DNA of 58,425 nt from an uncultured Chlorobiaceae bacterium (GTDB lineage: Bacteria > Bacteroidota > Chlorobiia > Chlorobiales > Chlorobiaceae), in assembly GCA_903895195.1 (NCBI GenBank), contig CAITSZ010000029.1:1-58425 (forward strand), given 5' to 3'. The notes beneath the pieces are model-generated. The model was not told the DNA's origin and did no database searches. It saw only the letters and a list, made by a program, of their open reading frames with translations. Each line of letters opens with the position of its first letter. Position 1 is the first letter of the stretch. Made by a program: the position numbers and the translations under genes. This document shows, in pieces, positions 18,403 through 26,722 of the stretch.

Positions 18403-18918
18403 ATGCTGCTTATCAATCGCTTCATTCGTCTTATTGAGGATCATGCTGAATCCCTTTCACTGCAATGGGTACAGAATGTCCGCAATAATCCACTCACAAC
18501 AGGATACGCCAGGCTCTCAAAAGAAGCTCTTCACGATATTGTCTACAGCCGGTTCAGAAAACTGGGCCAGTGGATAGGCAAACAAGAGGGTCGAGATCGT
18601 GAAATCGCTGAGCAGTTCTGTGAAATAGGCGTTCAGAGCGCAAAATCAGGTCTTAAAGTCAGTGAAATGGTCTATTCGTTCATGCTTGAACGGGATCTTC
18701 TCTGGAGCTACCTTCTGGATGAAGGGATTGTTACAGAAGGTGTCGATTTAAACCGTGCTATCGAATTTTCCCACCAGTTGAACTACTTTTACGAAAAGGC
18801 TATCTATTTTGCCATTGTTGGCCACGAAGGTCAGCATCTCTCTTCGCCTGACATCAAGGCTCAAGGCGTTTTCGATAAAATTTTTGAAGGTTTCAAGCAC
18901 TGGATTGTTGTTAAATAA
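18403..18918 (+). CDS. RsbRD-N-terminal-like domain protein
   Basis: A 171-residue, mostly helical protein. The opening INRFIRLIEDHAESLSLQWVQ and the block around FCEIGVQSAKSGLKVSEMVYSF resemble the RsbRD_N domain, usually the N-terminal sensor of RsbR-type stressosome proteins or histidine kinases. Here it stands alone, without a STAS, kinase or output domain. It may be a free-standing sensor or regulator. A 19-base inverted repeat (GTTCAAT...ATTGAAC, arms 18322-18328 and 18336-18342) lies about 60 bases upstream. Function is not known. Confidence 0.72.
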   Translation: MLLINRFIRLIEDHAESLSLQWVQNVRNNPLTTGYARLSKEALHDIVYSRFRKLGQWIGKQEGRDREIAEQFCEIGVQSAKSGLKVSEMVYSFMLERDLLWSYLLDEGIVTEGVDLNRAIEFSHQLNYFYEKAIYFAIVGHEGQHLSSPDIKAQGVFDKIFEGFKHWIVVK

Positions 18919-18973
18919 CGAGTGTGTAAAGCCCTCTACAGCATGCCTTTGATGTTCCTTTTATTTCCTCACT

Positions 18974-19813
18974 ATGGGTTTTGAAATACAGGCTCATCGT
19001 GGGGCAAGATCGTTCTTCCCTGAAAATACCCTTCAGGCATTCTGCAAGGCAGCCGATCTTGGCGTCAGAGTCGTAGAACTTGATCTTGTAGTTTCCAAAG
19101 ATCACGAAATTGTTGTTTCGCACGATCCCTGGCTCTCCGGCCCCCATTGTTCTGATCCTCATGGAAATCCATTGAGTCCCGAAGATCGGCAGCAATATCT
19201 GTATGATATGGCATATCGTGATATCGCGACCTATGATTGCGGTTTGCCGCATCCGTCATTCACTCTTCAACAGCGTATTGTCTCCTCTAAGCCTCTTCTT
19301 TCTATGGTGTTCACAAGAGTTGACGCATGGATGGCTTCGTTGGGGATGGAGGGTCGGATGATCTATAATCTTGAAATAAAGTCATGGCCGGATAAGGATG
19401 GAATCTTTCATCCTGCACCCGACTGCTATGCCGCACTTGTTGTTCGTCTTGTTGAGGCTTCCGGGTTGTCGGATCGTGTCCGTATTCAGTCTTTCGATTA
19501 TCGTGTGGTTCGTGAGGCGTGGAAGCTCAACTCTCAACTCTGTTACGGATTGCTGATTGAAGAATCCCAAAACATGGACCAGGTTCTGCGAACGCTCGGT
19601 TTCCTGCCTCACTATGTAAATCCCCATTTTGCTCTTGTTGATTGTACGCTGGCAGAATATCTCCATGCTCAGAGTATCAGGATGATTCCCTGGACGGTGA
19701 ACAGAAAGGAAGATATGCTTGCGATGAAGCATAGAGGTGCCGACGGCATTATTACCGATTATCCTGAACTTGCGTTTTCACTCTTCGGTTCGCAGCAGGA
19801 GCCTTCAGTATAG
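18974..19813 (+). CDS. glycerophosphodiester phosphodiesterase family protein
   Basis: GDPD/UgpQ-type enzyme that hydrolyses glycerophosphodiesters to glycerol-3-phosphate and an alcohol. The N-terminal AHRGARSFFPENTLQAF contains the catalytic HRG and the ENT motif, VVELDLVVSKD supplies metal-binding acidic residues, and VVSHDPWL holds the second catalytic His. The C-terminal VNRKEDMLAMKHRGADGIITDYP is also diagnostic. It has 279 residues and no signal peptide, so it is likely cytoplasmic. It starts 55 bases after the RsbRD-N gene. Confidence 0.92.
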   Translation: MGFEIQAHRGARSFFPENTLQAFCKAADLGVRVVELDLVVSKDHEIVVSHDPWLSGPHCSDPHGNPLSPEDRQQYLYDMAYRDIATYDCGLPHPSFTLQQRIVSSKPLLSMVFTRVDAWMASLGMEGRMIYNLEIKSWPDKDGIFHPAPDCYAALVVRLVEASGLSDRVRIQSFDYRVVREAWKLNSQLCYGLLIEESQNMDQVLRTLGFLPHYVNPHFALVDCTLAEYLHAQSIRMIPWTVNRKEDMLAMKHRGADGIITDYPELAFSLFGSQQEPSV

Positions 19814-19849
19814 CGGCGTCGGGGCAATATGGGGGTGTGGTGCTTTTTA

Positions 19850-21175
19850 TTATCTGCTACCGCTAATGCTGCTCAATGCTTGCCGGAGAGAGTTTACCCT
19901 CTCTGTAATCGAGTCAGGAGTGGCAGCGTCTTTTTTTCCTGTCGGACAGTAGAGTATTCTGTCCAGTGAGTCAAGAACCGCAGGGAGTTCCGCTTGAACG
20001 TCATCAGGGAGCCCCAACTTCAGCAGAGCATTTTTCAGTTCCACTCTTGTCAGTCCTCCGGGACTTTTAATCCCGGCGTTTTCCAGCAGCAAAAAAAGTT
20101 CAAGCTTAAGGCTTGCCGGAGAGGTGTCACTGCCAGTCTGGCCCTTTGCCTTTTCCGGGTTCATCTGTTTTCTTCTTATAAGTATTGTGGTGGCCCGGGC
20201 CATTAAAAAGAGTAATGCGACAGCGGTTACTATGAGCAGCGGCGATATCAAGGGTTTTTTTTCAGGAACAGAGCTGCGAGGTGCGGCTTTATTTGTTATT
20301 CCTTCTGATGCAGGCGCTACGGTTATGGATATTGGTTTTGAAAAAAGGGTGCTGTATTGCCTTGTCTCGGGATTGAAGGTAACCGTGCGTAGTGATGCAA
20401 TCTCGTATTCACCTGCTGATTGCGGCCAGGCAGTAATTGTTGCTGTTATCGTACCGGTCGAAGGGACTGAGTTTGCAGATAACGATGAGATTATTTCGGG
20501 TGGATTCTGTCGAAAGCTTTCAGGCAGGTGAATATCCGGCTGTTTAAGGGTAAGCAGACTGCCGGTTCCAGTGAGCACAAGCTTCAATGATAAAGGCTCG
20601 CCGACTTTGAGCTTGAGCTTATCTGCCGCAAACTCCTGCCTGAATGTGCCAATAGCACCGGCAAATCCTGCAGGAACCGGTTCAGGAAGGGCGCGGACGG
20701 ATAGAACTACATCAGGCGCTGTAATCCTTTCGTGGGTTTCAGCTCTCTCCTGTCCGCCAGAAGCATCATGATCCTGGGGCAGGCTACATAAAATTCTATA
20801 ACCTGAAACAGTGATTTTTCCGCTTTGAAGAGGCACAAGCTTGAACTGCTTTACAACAGCATATCTGAACAGTTCACCCTGAATTGATGTCGGGGAGCTT
20901 TTAATAAAGCGCTCCGGGACGGTTTCCTTTGTCCAGACTCCTTTGAGCAGCGGGGCGGTTTCATTGGAGATTTTTGGTGCAACCTCTTTGAAATAAAGCG
21001 TATAGGTCAGAAAAACTTCCTGGCCTATATAAGGGAGGCTGTTGTTTATTGTAGCACCAATAAAGAGTTTGCCCGTCCGGTTTACTGCTGCTCCAGCTAT
21101 TGACGGAACAGCAGTAAATGCTATCACGAGCATGCATAGAGCTCTGTATAGGGTACGAACAACTCCTCTTCTCAT
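19850..21175 (-). CDS. BatD family protein
   Basis: A 441-residue envelope protein. It has an N-terminal signal peptide (hydrophobic stretch ALCMLVIAFTAVPSIAGA), and tandem beta-rich domains of BatD type follow (KLFIGATINNSLPYIGQEVFLTYTLYF; later LKLKVGEPLSLKLVLTGTGSL). A single membrane segment (ISPLLIVTAVALLFLMARAT) precedes a cytoplasmic tail. BatD belongs to the Bacteroides aerotolerance system with BatA, BatB and MoxR. It is followed on the minus strand by nothing closely linked, and proC lies upstream with its stop only 5 bases away. It is separated by 8-20 kb from the other Bat genes. Confidence 0.8.
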   Translation of the reverse strand: MRRGVVRTLYRALCMLVIAFTAVPSIAGAAVNRTGKLFIGATINNSLPYIGQEVFLTYTLYFKEVAPKISNETAPLLKGVWTKETVPERFIKSSPTSIQGELFRYAVVKQFKLVPLQSGKITVSGYRILCSLPQDHDASGGQERAETHERITAPDVVLSVRALPEPVPAGFAGAIGTFRQEFAADKLKLKVGEPLSLKLVLTGTGSLLTLKQPDIHLPESFRQNPPEIISSLSANSVPSTGTITATITAWPQSAGEYEIASLRTVTFNPETRQYSTLFSKPISITVAPASEGITNKAAPRSSVPEKKPLISPLLIVTAVALLFLMARATTILIRRKQMNPEKAKGQTGSDTSPASLKLELFLLLENAGIKSPGGLTRVELKNALLKLGLPDDVQAELPAVLDSLDRILYCPTGKKDAATPDSITERVNSLRQALSSISGSR

Positions 21176-21180
21176 AGTGT

Positions 21181-21981
21181 TTATTTCATCAATTCCATGG
21201 ATCGTGCCGCTGCAGCAGCAACGGTTTCAACCAGAATCAGCCGGATATTTTTTTCATCAAGCACCTTCAGTCCTGCTTCTGTGGTGCCACCCGGTGTTGT
21301 GACTTCCCGTATGAGTACGTCCGGGCTTTTCCCGCCAGAAAGCACCATTTTTGCTGCACCAAGCATGGTCTGAGCGCTTAACAGGAGCGCTTCTTTATGG
21401 GTAAGGCCGCACTGCACGCCACCTTGGGCAAGGGAATCAAGAATATGGAACATATATGCCGGTCCGCTGCCGGAGAGTGCAGTTGCCGCATCCATTTGCG
21501 ATTCATTGAGAATGGCTACCCGGCCGATCGAGCTGAACAGGTCACACGCAAGGGCAACATCATCGTCTGAAGCCATCTTTCCTTTGCTGACAGCCGTCAT
21601 CCCTTCGCCTACGAATGCAGGGGTATTGGGCATTACCCTGATAACTTTAAGGGTATCTATTGAGTTCTGCAAGATGAACTCCGAGGAAATTCCCGCTGCT
21701 ACGCTTATCAGCAGGTGATCAGCACTGAGAGCGGGTTTCAGTTCCGCAAGCACCTCAGCGATCTGGTAGGGTTTGACGGCAAGGATGATGACCTTTGAGG
21801 TAAGGGCAATCTCTTCAATAGAGAGGCAGGGATGAACGGGGTATTCGGCAGCAACGGACGCCAGAGCGGCGGCTTCTTTGTCAAAGCCGGAAATTACTGT
21901 GTATTTTTTCCCGCTAAGTCCGGCTATAAGTGCCCGGGCAATTCTTCCCGTTCCAACAAAGCCGATATGAAGTTGATTCAT
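21181..21981 (-). CDS. proC: pyrroline-5-carboxylate reductase
   Basis: Last step of proline synthesis. The NAD(P) motif GFVGTGRIARALIAGL starts at residue 6. The C-terminal signature ALSGSGPAYMFHILDSLAQGGVQCG (about 167-191) and the block TTPGGTTEAGL near 229 are diagnostic. The length of 266 residues is standard. Its stop lies five bases before the batD start, so it may be co-transcribed with batD. Confidence 0.95.
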   Translation of the reverse strand: MNQLHIGFVGTGRIARALIAGLSGKKYTVISGFDKEAAALASVAAEYPVHPCLSIEEIALTSKVIILAVKPYQIAEVLAELKPALSADHLLISVAAGISSEFILQNSIDTLKVIRVMPNTPAFVGEGMTAVSKGKMASDDDVALACDLFSSIGRVAILNESQMDAATALSGSGPAYMFHILDSLAQGGVQCGLTHKEALLLSAQTMLGAAKMVLSGGKSPDVLIREVTTPGGTTEAGLKVLDEKNIRLILVETVAAAAARSMELMK

Positions 21982-22073
21982 TGAAAAACTGTAATATTAA
22001 AATGAGTAGCCGGTTCTGGTATTTACGTTTTTTCCGCTGATTTACCATCCTCTGCCGGGTTAGTTTCCTCTCT

Positions 22074-22331
22074 CTATTTGTAGCGCACCTTGAAGTACAG
22101 AATTATCATAAGCAGAACCAGAGTTATGCTGTTTGCTGTAATGATAGGCAGATCTTTTTTTACAATACCATACAGAAGCCAGAGAATAATCCCGAGATTC
22201 ATCGAAAAAGCCCAAAGAAGGCTGATATCCCGGGTTTGCCTGGTTCTGAAAATCCTTATGGCTTGAGGTAAAAATGCCAGCGTGGTAATGATTCCGGCGG
22301 CATAGCCAAGGTATTCTGTTTGATGCGTCAT
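22074..22331 (-). CDS. SemiSWEET (PQ-loop) transporter
   Basis: An 85-residue membrane protein with three hydrophobic helices. The PQ-loop motif is in GIITTLAFLPQAIRIFRTRQT, and NLGIILWLLYGIVKKDLPIITANSITLVL fits the MtN3/saliva SemiSWEET fold. These proteins dimerise to move small sugars. The start MTHQTEYLG at 22331 was chosen because the upstream in-frame codons run through the terminator of the cytochrome gene. No sugar-related genes are next to it; substrate is unknown. Confidence 0.88.
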   Translation of the reverse strand: MTHQTEYLGYAAGIITTLAFLPQAIRIFRTRQTRDISLLWAFSMNLGIILWLLYGIVKKDLPIITANSITLVLLMIILYFKVRYK

Positions 22332-22360
22332 AATGAGGTTGCGGACTGTTTTTGGCTGAA

Positions 22361-22391
22361 AACCAAAAAGGCGGGAGATCATCCCGCCTTT
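22361..22391 (-). terminator. rho-independent terminator of the cytochrome c-555 gene
   Basis: On the minus strand a stem AAGGCGGGA/TCCCGCCTT (arms 22382-22390 and 22368-22376, five-base loop) is followed by T-rich sequence. It lies 22 bases after the stop of the c-555 gene and 38 bases before the SemiSWEET ATG. Confidence 0.85.
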
Positions 22392-22412
22392 CAGCCTTAC
22401 ATGCAAATAGTT

Positions 22413-22748
22413 TTACTTGCTCACCTGGACGATGTAGGCTACAGCATCACCAATCTGGGCGTCAGTGAGTTTCGGATTACCACCTTTTGGCATCATCATT
22501 CCTACTTTCCCCTTGAATCCTTTGATTGAATTGCTGTTCAATACAGCAATACCCTGCTTGATGCGTGGAGCCCATGCAGCCTTATCACCTAATTTCGGTG
22601 CATTCATAACGCCATCCTTGTGGCAGGTTGCGCAGTTCGTGTCATAAATAGCTTTACCTGCTTTGGCATCACTGGCAGCCTTGGCATCTGCAGAGGTCAT
22701 GGAACAGACAAATAGTGCACACAGTGCAGCTGACAGAAAACGAGACAT
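22413..22748 (-). CDS. cytochrome c-555 (soluble, class I c5-type)
   Basis: Periplasmic electron carrier of green sulfur bacteria, passing electrons to the photosynthetic reaction centre. The 111-residue precursor has a signal peptide (SRFLSAALCALFVCSMTSADAKA) and one heme site CATCH (Cys39, Cys42, His43). The Met ligand lies in KVGMMMPKGGNPKLTD. DKAAWAPRIKQG, SIKGFKGK and KGGNPKLTDAQIG closely match what I recall of Chlorobium c-555. The ATG at 22748 was chosen because it has a GGAGG ribosome site. It lies downstream of a lipoprotein paralog. Redox potential and partner are inferred. Confidence 0.92.
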   Translation of the reverse strand: MSRFLSAALCALFVCSMTSADAKAASDAKAGKAIYDTNCATCHKDGVMNAPKLGDKAAWAPRIKQGIAVLNSNSIKGFKGKVGMMMPKGGNPKLTDAQIGDAVAYIVQVSK

Positions 22749-22827
22749 GGAAAATCCTCCCTTATAATGATTGTTGGTTTTTGGAAACGGGTGTTGTGTG
22801 GATGTAAATATCAAAGTTATGTTCCGG

Positions 22828-23271
22828 TTATTTCGACTTGTCGACCATAAACGCAACAGCATTTGTTATAGCTTCGTCGGTCAGTGAGGCGTTTCCACCC
22901 TTTGGAGGCATAGCGCCAACCTTACCCTGGAAGCCGGTAATTGATTTTTTTGCCATTGTCTCTACACCCTGAGGGATACGTGCACTCCATCCAGCCTTGT
23001 CGCCTGGTTTCGGGGCACCCATCATTCCGGCATCGTGACATGCGGCACAGTTCGTATCATACACAGCTTTGCCGGCAGCAAGTTTTGGATCAGCAGGAGC
23101 TTTTTCTGCCACTGGTGCGGCTGCAGGAGCAACGGGAGCGGCAGGAGCATTAGCTGCAGCTTCTTTCTTTTCCTCAGGGAATTTAAGACTTGCAGGAGGT
23201 TTTTCAAGACCGCATGCACCAAGGAAAACAAGACCCAAGGTCAAACAAGGCAGAAAAGGTTTCATGTTCAT
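22828..23271 (-). CDS. lipid-anchored cytochrome c (c-555 paralog)
   Basis: A 147-residue c-type cytochrome. The N-terminus ends in a lipobox (LGAC, Cys20), so it is a predicted lipoprotein. A 40-residue Ala/Pro/Lys/Glu linker (about 30-65) precedes a c-555-like domain. The heme site is CAACH (Cys75, Cys78, His79) and the Met ligand is in GAMPPKGGN (Met121). It is the close paralog of the soluble c-555 encoded downstream (80-base gap). The tether suggests it reaches from the membrane to a donor or acceptor, possibly as a partner or duplicate of c-555. The biochemical role is not known from the sequence. Confidence 0.88.
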   Translation of the reverse strand: MNMKPFLPCLTLGLVFLGACGLEKPPASLKFPEEKKEAAANAPAAPVAPAAAPVAEKAPADPKLAAGKAVYDTNCAACHDAGMMGAPKPGDKAGWSARIPQGVETMAKKSITGFQGKVGAMPPKGGNASLTDEAITNAVAFMVDKSK

Positions 23272-23337
23272 ATGCGTAATACTGTTTTAGTTGTTGTGCA
23301 GGGTATGTACGGAAATTTATAACCAACAGTTTAAAAA

Positions 23338-24783
23338 TTATTCAGCGTATGGCAAAATGGTTTTTTTATAGGCATCTTTTTCCAACTGTTGCTTTAAGTC
23401 ATTACGGGAGAGGCTGTAGAGGTGAGTGTAAAAAAGATTAAAGAGCAGGACTGCGGCTTTAGCGCTGGGAGCATTAACTCCTCTACTGATTGAGTTTTTT
23501 ATGGTGAAAATCTCTCTGGTAAGAGCGGAATAACTCTCTATAAAGCTGTCGAGCGGAATGTTTTTGGGAGTATAGAGCATTTCCTGACCGAAAGTATATC
23601 GGTAGGCGGTAATGTCGAGGGGATCAAACAGCAGCCGTCCCTCTTCCCTGAGTCGATCGAAAACTCTTGTTCCTGGAATGGGCCGAAGGATGTTGATGCC
23701 GGGAACATCAAGTTTTGTGTCGCTGATGAAATCAAGGATTGCAGCAGGAGTTTCAAGCGTATCGCCGTCGAGTCCGTATATAAAGCTCCCGTAGAGGCTT
23801 ATCCCCGAATTTCTGATGGTTTTAATGGACTGAGAAAGTTCGCTGGCTTTATTCTGGTTCTTTTTGTGAGCATTCCGGCTTGTTGTTTCTATGCTTTCTA
23901 TCCCCACCAGCAAAGCCTGACATCCCGAACGGGCAAAAGTTTCGAGCAGTTCCTGCTGCTTCCCGAGTGTCGTGGTGGCTTGGCCGAACCATTTGATTTT
24001 CAGGGGAGTAAGCTGCCCGAAAAGTTCACGGGCATAGGCCGGGTCGGCATTGATAGAATCGTCGACAAAAAAGAATATTCTACGGTCATGCGTTTTGAAT
24101 CGCGCAACTTCCGCGACAATATCGCTGATAGTTCTTCTGCGCAGGGTATGACCGTTGAGCACATGTACATTACAGAAGTCGCAGCTATGCTGACACCCGC
24201 GTCCTGTCTGGATAAGGTTGGTGGTAAAGTAGCGGCTGTTGATCAGTGATGTTTTCATCACAGGTCTTGAGAGTGCCAGATCAGGAAAACTATCGGATTG
24301 GTAATGTGGCTTGAGAGTGCATGTTGTAAGATCGGTAAGCACCTCTTTCCAAAGATCGTCAGCTTCGCCCACTACCAGAACATCGGCATGTGCTCTGCAC
24401 GATTCTGCAAAAAGAGTTACATGGGCACCTCCAAGTACTACAGTGATTCCCCGCGAACGGAGGGCGTCGGCCAGTGCAAACGCCTTTTTTGCCATTCCGG
24501 TCTGTACGCTGATGCCCACCAGATCCCATTTTTCTTTATAGGGGAACTCTTCAAACCGCATATCACAGATTGACTGCTCAACTCCCTGCACCTCAATAGA
24601 ACTGAGAATCATGAGAGAAAGCGGAGGGATAGCGAACTGGCTTTGCTTGATGACGTTTCTCAGCGAACGGTTGAACCATGAGAACAAGGCATTGCTATCA
24701 TTTTCGCTGTAGAGTGATCGAGCACCGTCCACGCCGCTTTCCGAAGGCAGAAAAACCAGCAGGACTTTTTTGGTTGCTTGCAT
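23338..24783 (-). CDS. B12-binding radical SAM protein
   Basis: A 481-residue protein. An N-terminal cobalamin-binding-like domain (about 5-150, with VGISVQTGMAKKAFALADALRS and VVLGGAHVTLF) precedes a radical SAM domain with GCQHSCDFC (Cys197, Cys201, Cys204), giving CxxxCxxC. Such proteins in green sulfur bacteria include enzymes of bacteriochlorophyll modification (BchE-like, BchQ, BchR), so a pigment role is possible. Reaction and substrate cannot be read from sequence. It ends 66 bases upstream of the lipid-anchored cytochrome and starts 3 bases after the TPR gene stop. Confidence 0.85.
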   Translation of the reverse strand: MQATKKVLLVFLPSESGVDGARSLYSENDSNALFSWFNRSLRNVIKQSQFAIPPLSLMILSSIEVQGVEQSICDMRFEEFPYKEKWDLVGISVQTGMAKKAFALADALRSRGITVVLGGAHVTLFAESCRAHADVLVVGEADDLWKEVLTDLTTCTLKPHYQSDSFPDLALSRPVMKTSLINSRYFTTNLIQTGRGCQHSCDFCNVHVLNGHTLRRRTISDIVAEVARFKTHDRRIFFFVDDSINADPAYARELFGQLTPLKIKWFGQATTTLGKQQELLETFARSGCQALLVGIESIETTSRNAHKKNQNKASELSQSIKTIRNSGISLYGSFIYGLDGDTLETPAAILDFISDTKLDVPGINILRPIPGTRVFDRLREEGRLLFDPLDITAYRYTFGQEMLYTPKNIPLDSFIESYSALTREIFTIKNSISRGVNAPSAKAAVLLFNLFYTHLYSLSRNDLKQQLEKDAYKKTILPYAE

Positions 24784-24786
24784 TCT

Positions 24787-25455
24787 CTACCAGTCCAGGT
24801 TGTTGCTGCGGCTTTTTGCCGCTGTTGATTTGTTTCGGGGAAGCTGCCTCATCAGTGAGGACTCATCCTGTTGTGTATGTTCTAGCATCCGTTGTGCCAT
24901 ATCCTGACTGATGCCGGATTTAGGCTCAGTTTTACCGTTATTGTCGGCGCTTGATGACGAAGAGTGTTGAGGGGGCTCAAGCTCATGAAGGTAACGTCGT
25001 ACAATTTCGTAATTGATTTTTGCATCACCGTCATTCGGGTTGCTCAGTAAAACTGATTTGAGGCGATCGAGAGAATTACGGAACAACGCTGTTTTGCGCG
25101 ACTTTACAGGGGTTCCTATGGCACTCATGGCAAGTGAGTTCCCTTCGTTGAAAAGTGATTGCAGCTCTATATCACGACTTTTGCCTGCCGTTGCCTGTTT
25201 GTGTGCAAACATCACCGAAGCGTCCATAAATTTGCCTTGCATATATTGGGCGCAGGCAAGATTGTAGGTGGTCGATGTTTTTTTTCTTCCTTCCGGGAGG
25301 GTGCTCAAAAGTTGTCGAAACGTTCTTTCTGCCTTGCCATACTCTCGTTTTTCATAGAGTGAATTGGCGCGAAGTTGCAAACGGTAGTCCTGCATCATCT
25401 CCTGCATGGAAGAGACTATGGTCACAATAAGCAGAAGTGCAGGCAGTCTGATCAT
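24787..25455 (-). CDS. TPR-repeat protein, possible BatC
   Basis: A 222-residue protein with a hydrophobic N-terminus (RLPALLLIVTIVSS) and tetratricopeptide-like repeats (SLYEKREYGKAERTFRQLL; YNLACAQYMQGKFMDAS; SLFNEGNSLA). The C-terminal MAQRMLEHTQQDESSLMRQ resembles the conserved end of BatC. Together with the Bat genes nearby, it is a plausible BatC, probably periplasmic and membrane-anchored. It is separated from batD by 3.6 kb and from batA/B by 12 kb. Its stop lies 3 bases before the radical SAM start, so the two are likely co-transcribed. Confidence 0.6.
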   Translation of the reverse strand: MIRLPALLLIVTIVSSMQEMMQDYRLQLRANSLYEKREYGKAERTFRQLLSTLPEGRKKTSTTYNLACAQYMQGKFMDASVMFAHKQATAGKSRDIELQSLFNEGNSLAMSAIGTPVKSRKTALFRNSLDRLKSVLLSNPNDGDAKINYEIVRRYLHELEPPQHSSSSSADNNGKTEPKSGISQDMAQRMLEHTQQDESSLMRQLPRNKSTAAKSRSNNLDW

Positions 25456-25489
25456 AATCTGAGCACTTTTTAAAAAGATAGAAAGCTAC

Positions 25490-25513
25490 AAAAAAACCGC
25501 CCCGAAGGGCGGC
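25490..25513 (-). terminator. rho-independent terminator after the aminotransferase gene
   Basis: On the minus strand, CCGCCC TTCG GGGCGG (25507-25512 with 25497-25502) is followed by a T-run (A-run at 25491-25496 on plus). It ends the class V aminotransferase transcript. Confidence 0.85.
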
Positions 25514-25536
25514 TGTTTCATAAGGAAGTTTCCTGT

Positions 25537-26676
25537 TCAGTTGCCAAGAAATGCTTTCTGAACTGCGCTGACACCAACTCCGATTTCAAAATCGTAGTTG
25601 ATCTCTTTCAACGCTCTTTCCAGGCCGCCGATCACAGTCAGCATGTCAAGTTCATCGTAATAGCCGAGGTGAGCAATGCGGAAAATCTTGTCTTTATACT
25701 CATCCTGACCCGCAGCAACAGTGATACCGTTGTTGATCTTCAGTGCTTTATTGAATGCTGACCATTTTACACCTTCAGGCAGCCATACAGGAGTGACGGC
25801 AAATGAAGGGGAGTTGCTGAACAGCTTCATGCCAAGAGCGTTACATCCCTGTCGGCAGGCACTTGCCAGGCTTTCATGGCGTTTCCAGATTGTTTCAATG
25901 CCTTCATCCTTAATCATCTGCAGGGCTTCATCAAGGCCGATAACCAGCGAAACTGCCGGGGTGAACGGTGTGTCGTCTCCGGCATGGGCTTTCAGTGCTT
26001 TTTTAAGACTCAGGTAGTACTGGGTTTTGCCGCTCTGGGCATTAATGATATCCTGTGCTCGTTCAGATATAGCAACAAGGGCAAGGCCTGGAGGCATCAT
26101 CAGTCCTTTCTGGGAGCCGGTAATGCAGATATCGACGCCCCAGTCATCAAAATGAAACTCGTGAGCTCCGACAGCAGTAATGCCGTCTACAAGGACAAGG
26201 GCCTCAGAGTGTTCGCGAATGAGAGCACTGAGAGTCTGAATATCGGCTGCGGTGCCGGTTGATGTTTCCGAATGTGTCAGGCAGACGCCCTTTGCATCAG
26301 GGTTTTCTTTAAGCAGTTCCAGCAATCGCTCGGGTTGAATGGCAGTGCCCCAGGCAACTTTTTCCTCAACACAGTTGCCTGTGAAGATTCTCACAAGCTC
26401 CCCCCAGCGTTCACCGAACTTGCCGGCGTTGATGGTTATGACCTTGTCGCCCTGCTTGAAGATGCTTGAAATCGATGCTTCCATACCTCCGGTTCCCGAA
26501 CAACTGAGTACAACAACCGGTTGCGTGGTTCTAAAGAGATACTTGAGATCCTCATGAACCCTGGTCAGAATCTCCATGAACTCGGGGTTCCTGTGGTGGA
26601 TAATCGGCGCAGCCATGCGTAGCATGACATTTTCTGGCACAGGGGTCGGCCCTGGTGTGAATAATCTTTTTTTCAT
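25537..26676 (-). CDS. class V aminotransferase (serine/alanine-glyoxylate type)
   Basis: A PLP enzyme of 379 residues in the small-subunit family of alanine- and serine-glyoxylate aminotransferases. The start LFTPGPTPVPENV and the block LSCSGTGGMEASI (~57-69) bind cofactor. The PLP lysine is Lys190 in TGSQKGLMMPPGL. THSETSTG and VDGITAVGA are conserved active-site elements. Members are often annotated as serine-pyruvate or alanine-glyoxylate aminotransferase, and in autotrophs the substrate is unclear. It has its own terminator, so it is probably monocistronic or the last gene after carA, 46 bases upstream. Confidence 0.88.
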   Translation of the reverse strand: MKKRLFTPGPTPVPENVMLRMAAPIIHHRNPEFMEILTRVHEDLKYLFRTTQPVVVLSCSGTGGMEASISSIFKQGDKVITINAGKFGERWGELVRIFTGNCVEEKVAWGTAIQPERLLELLKENPDAKGVCLTHSETSTGTAADIQTLSALIREHSEALVLVDGITAVGAHEFHFDDWGVDICITGSQKGLMMPPGLALVAISERAQDIINAQSGKTQYYLSLKKALKAHAGDDTPFTPAVSLVIGLDEALQMIKDEGIETIWKRHESLASACRQGCNALGMKLFSNSPSFAVTPVWLPEGVKWSAFNKALKINNGITVAAGQDEYKDKIFRIAHLGYYDELDMLTVIGGLERALKEINYDFEIGVGVSAVQKAFLGN

Positions 26677-26722
26677 CTCTTCAGAAAGTGGGTTGAATTG
26701 TAATTAAAGAGATTCTTTGAAA

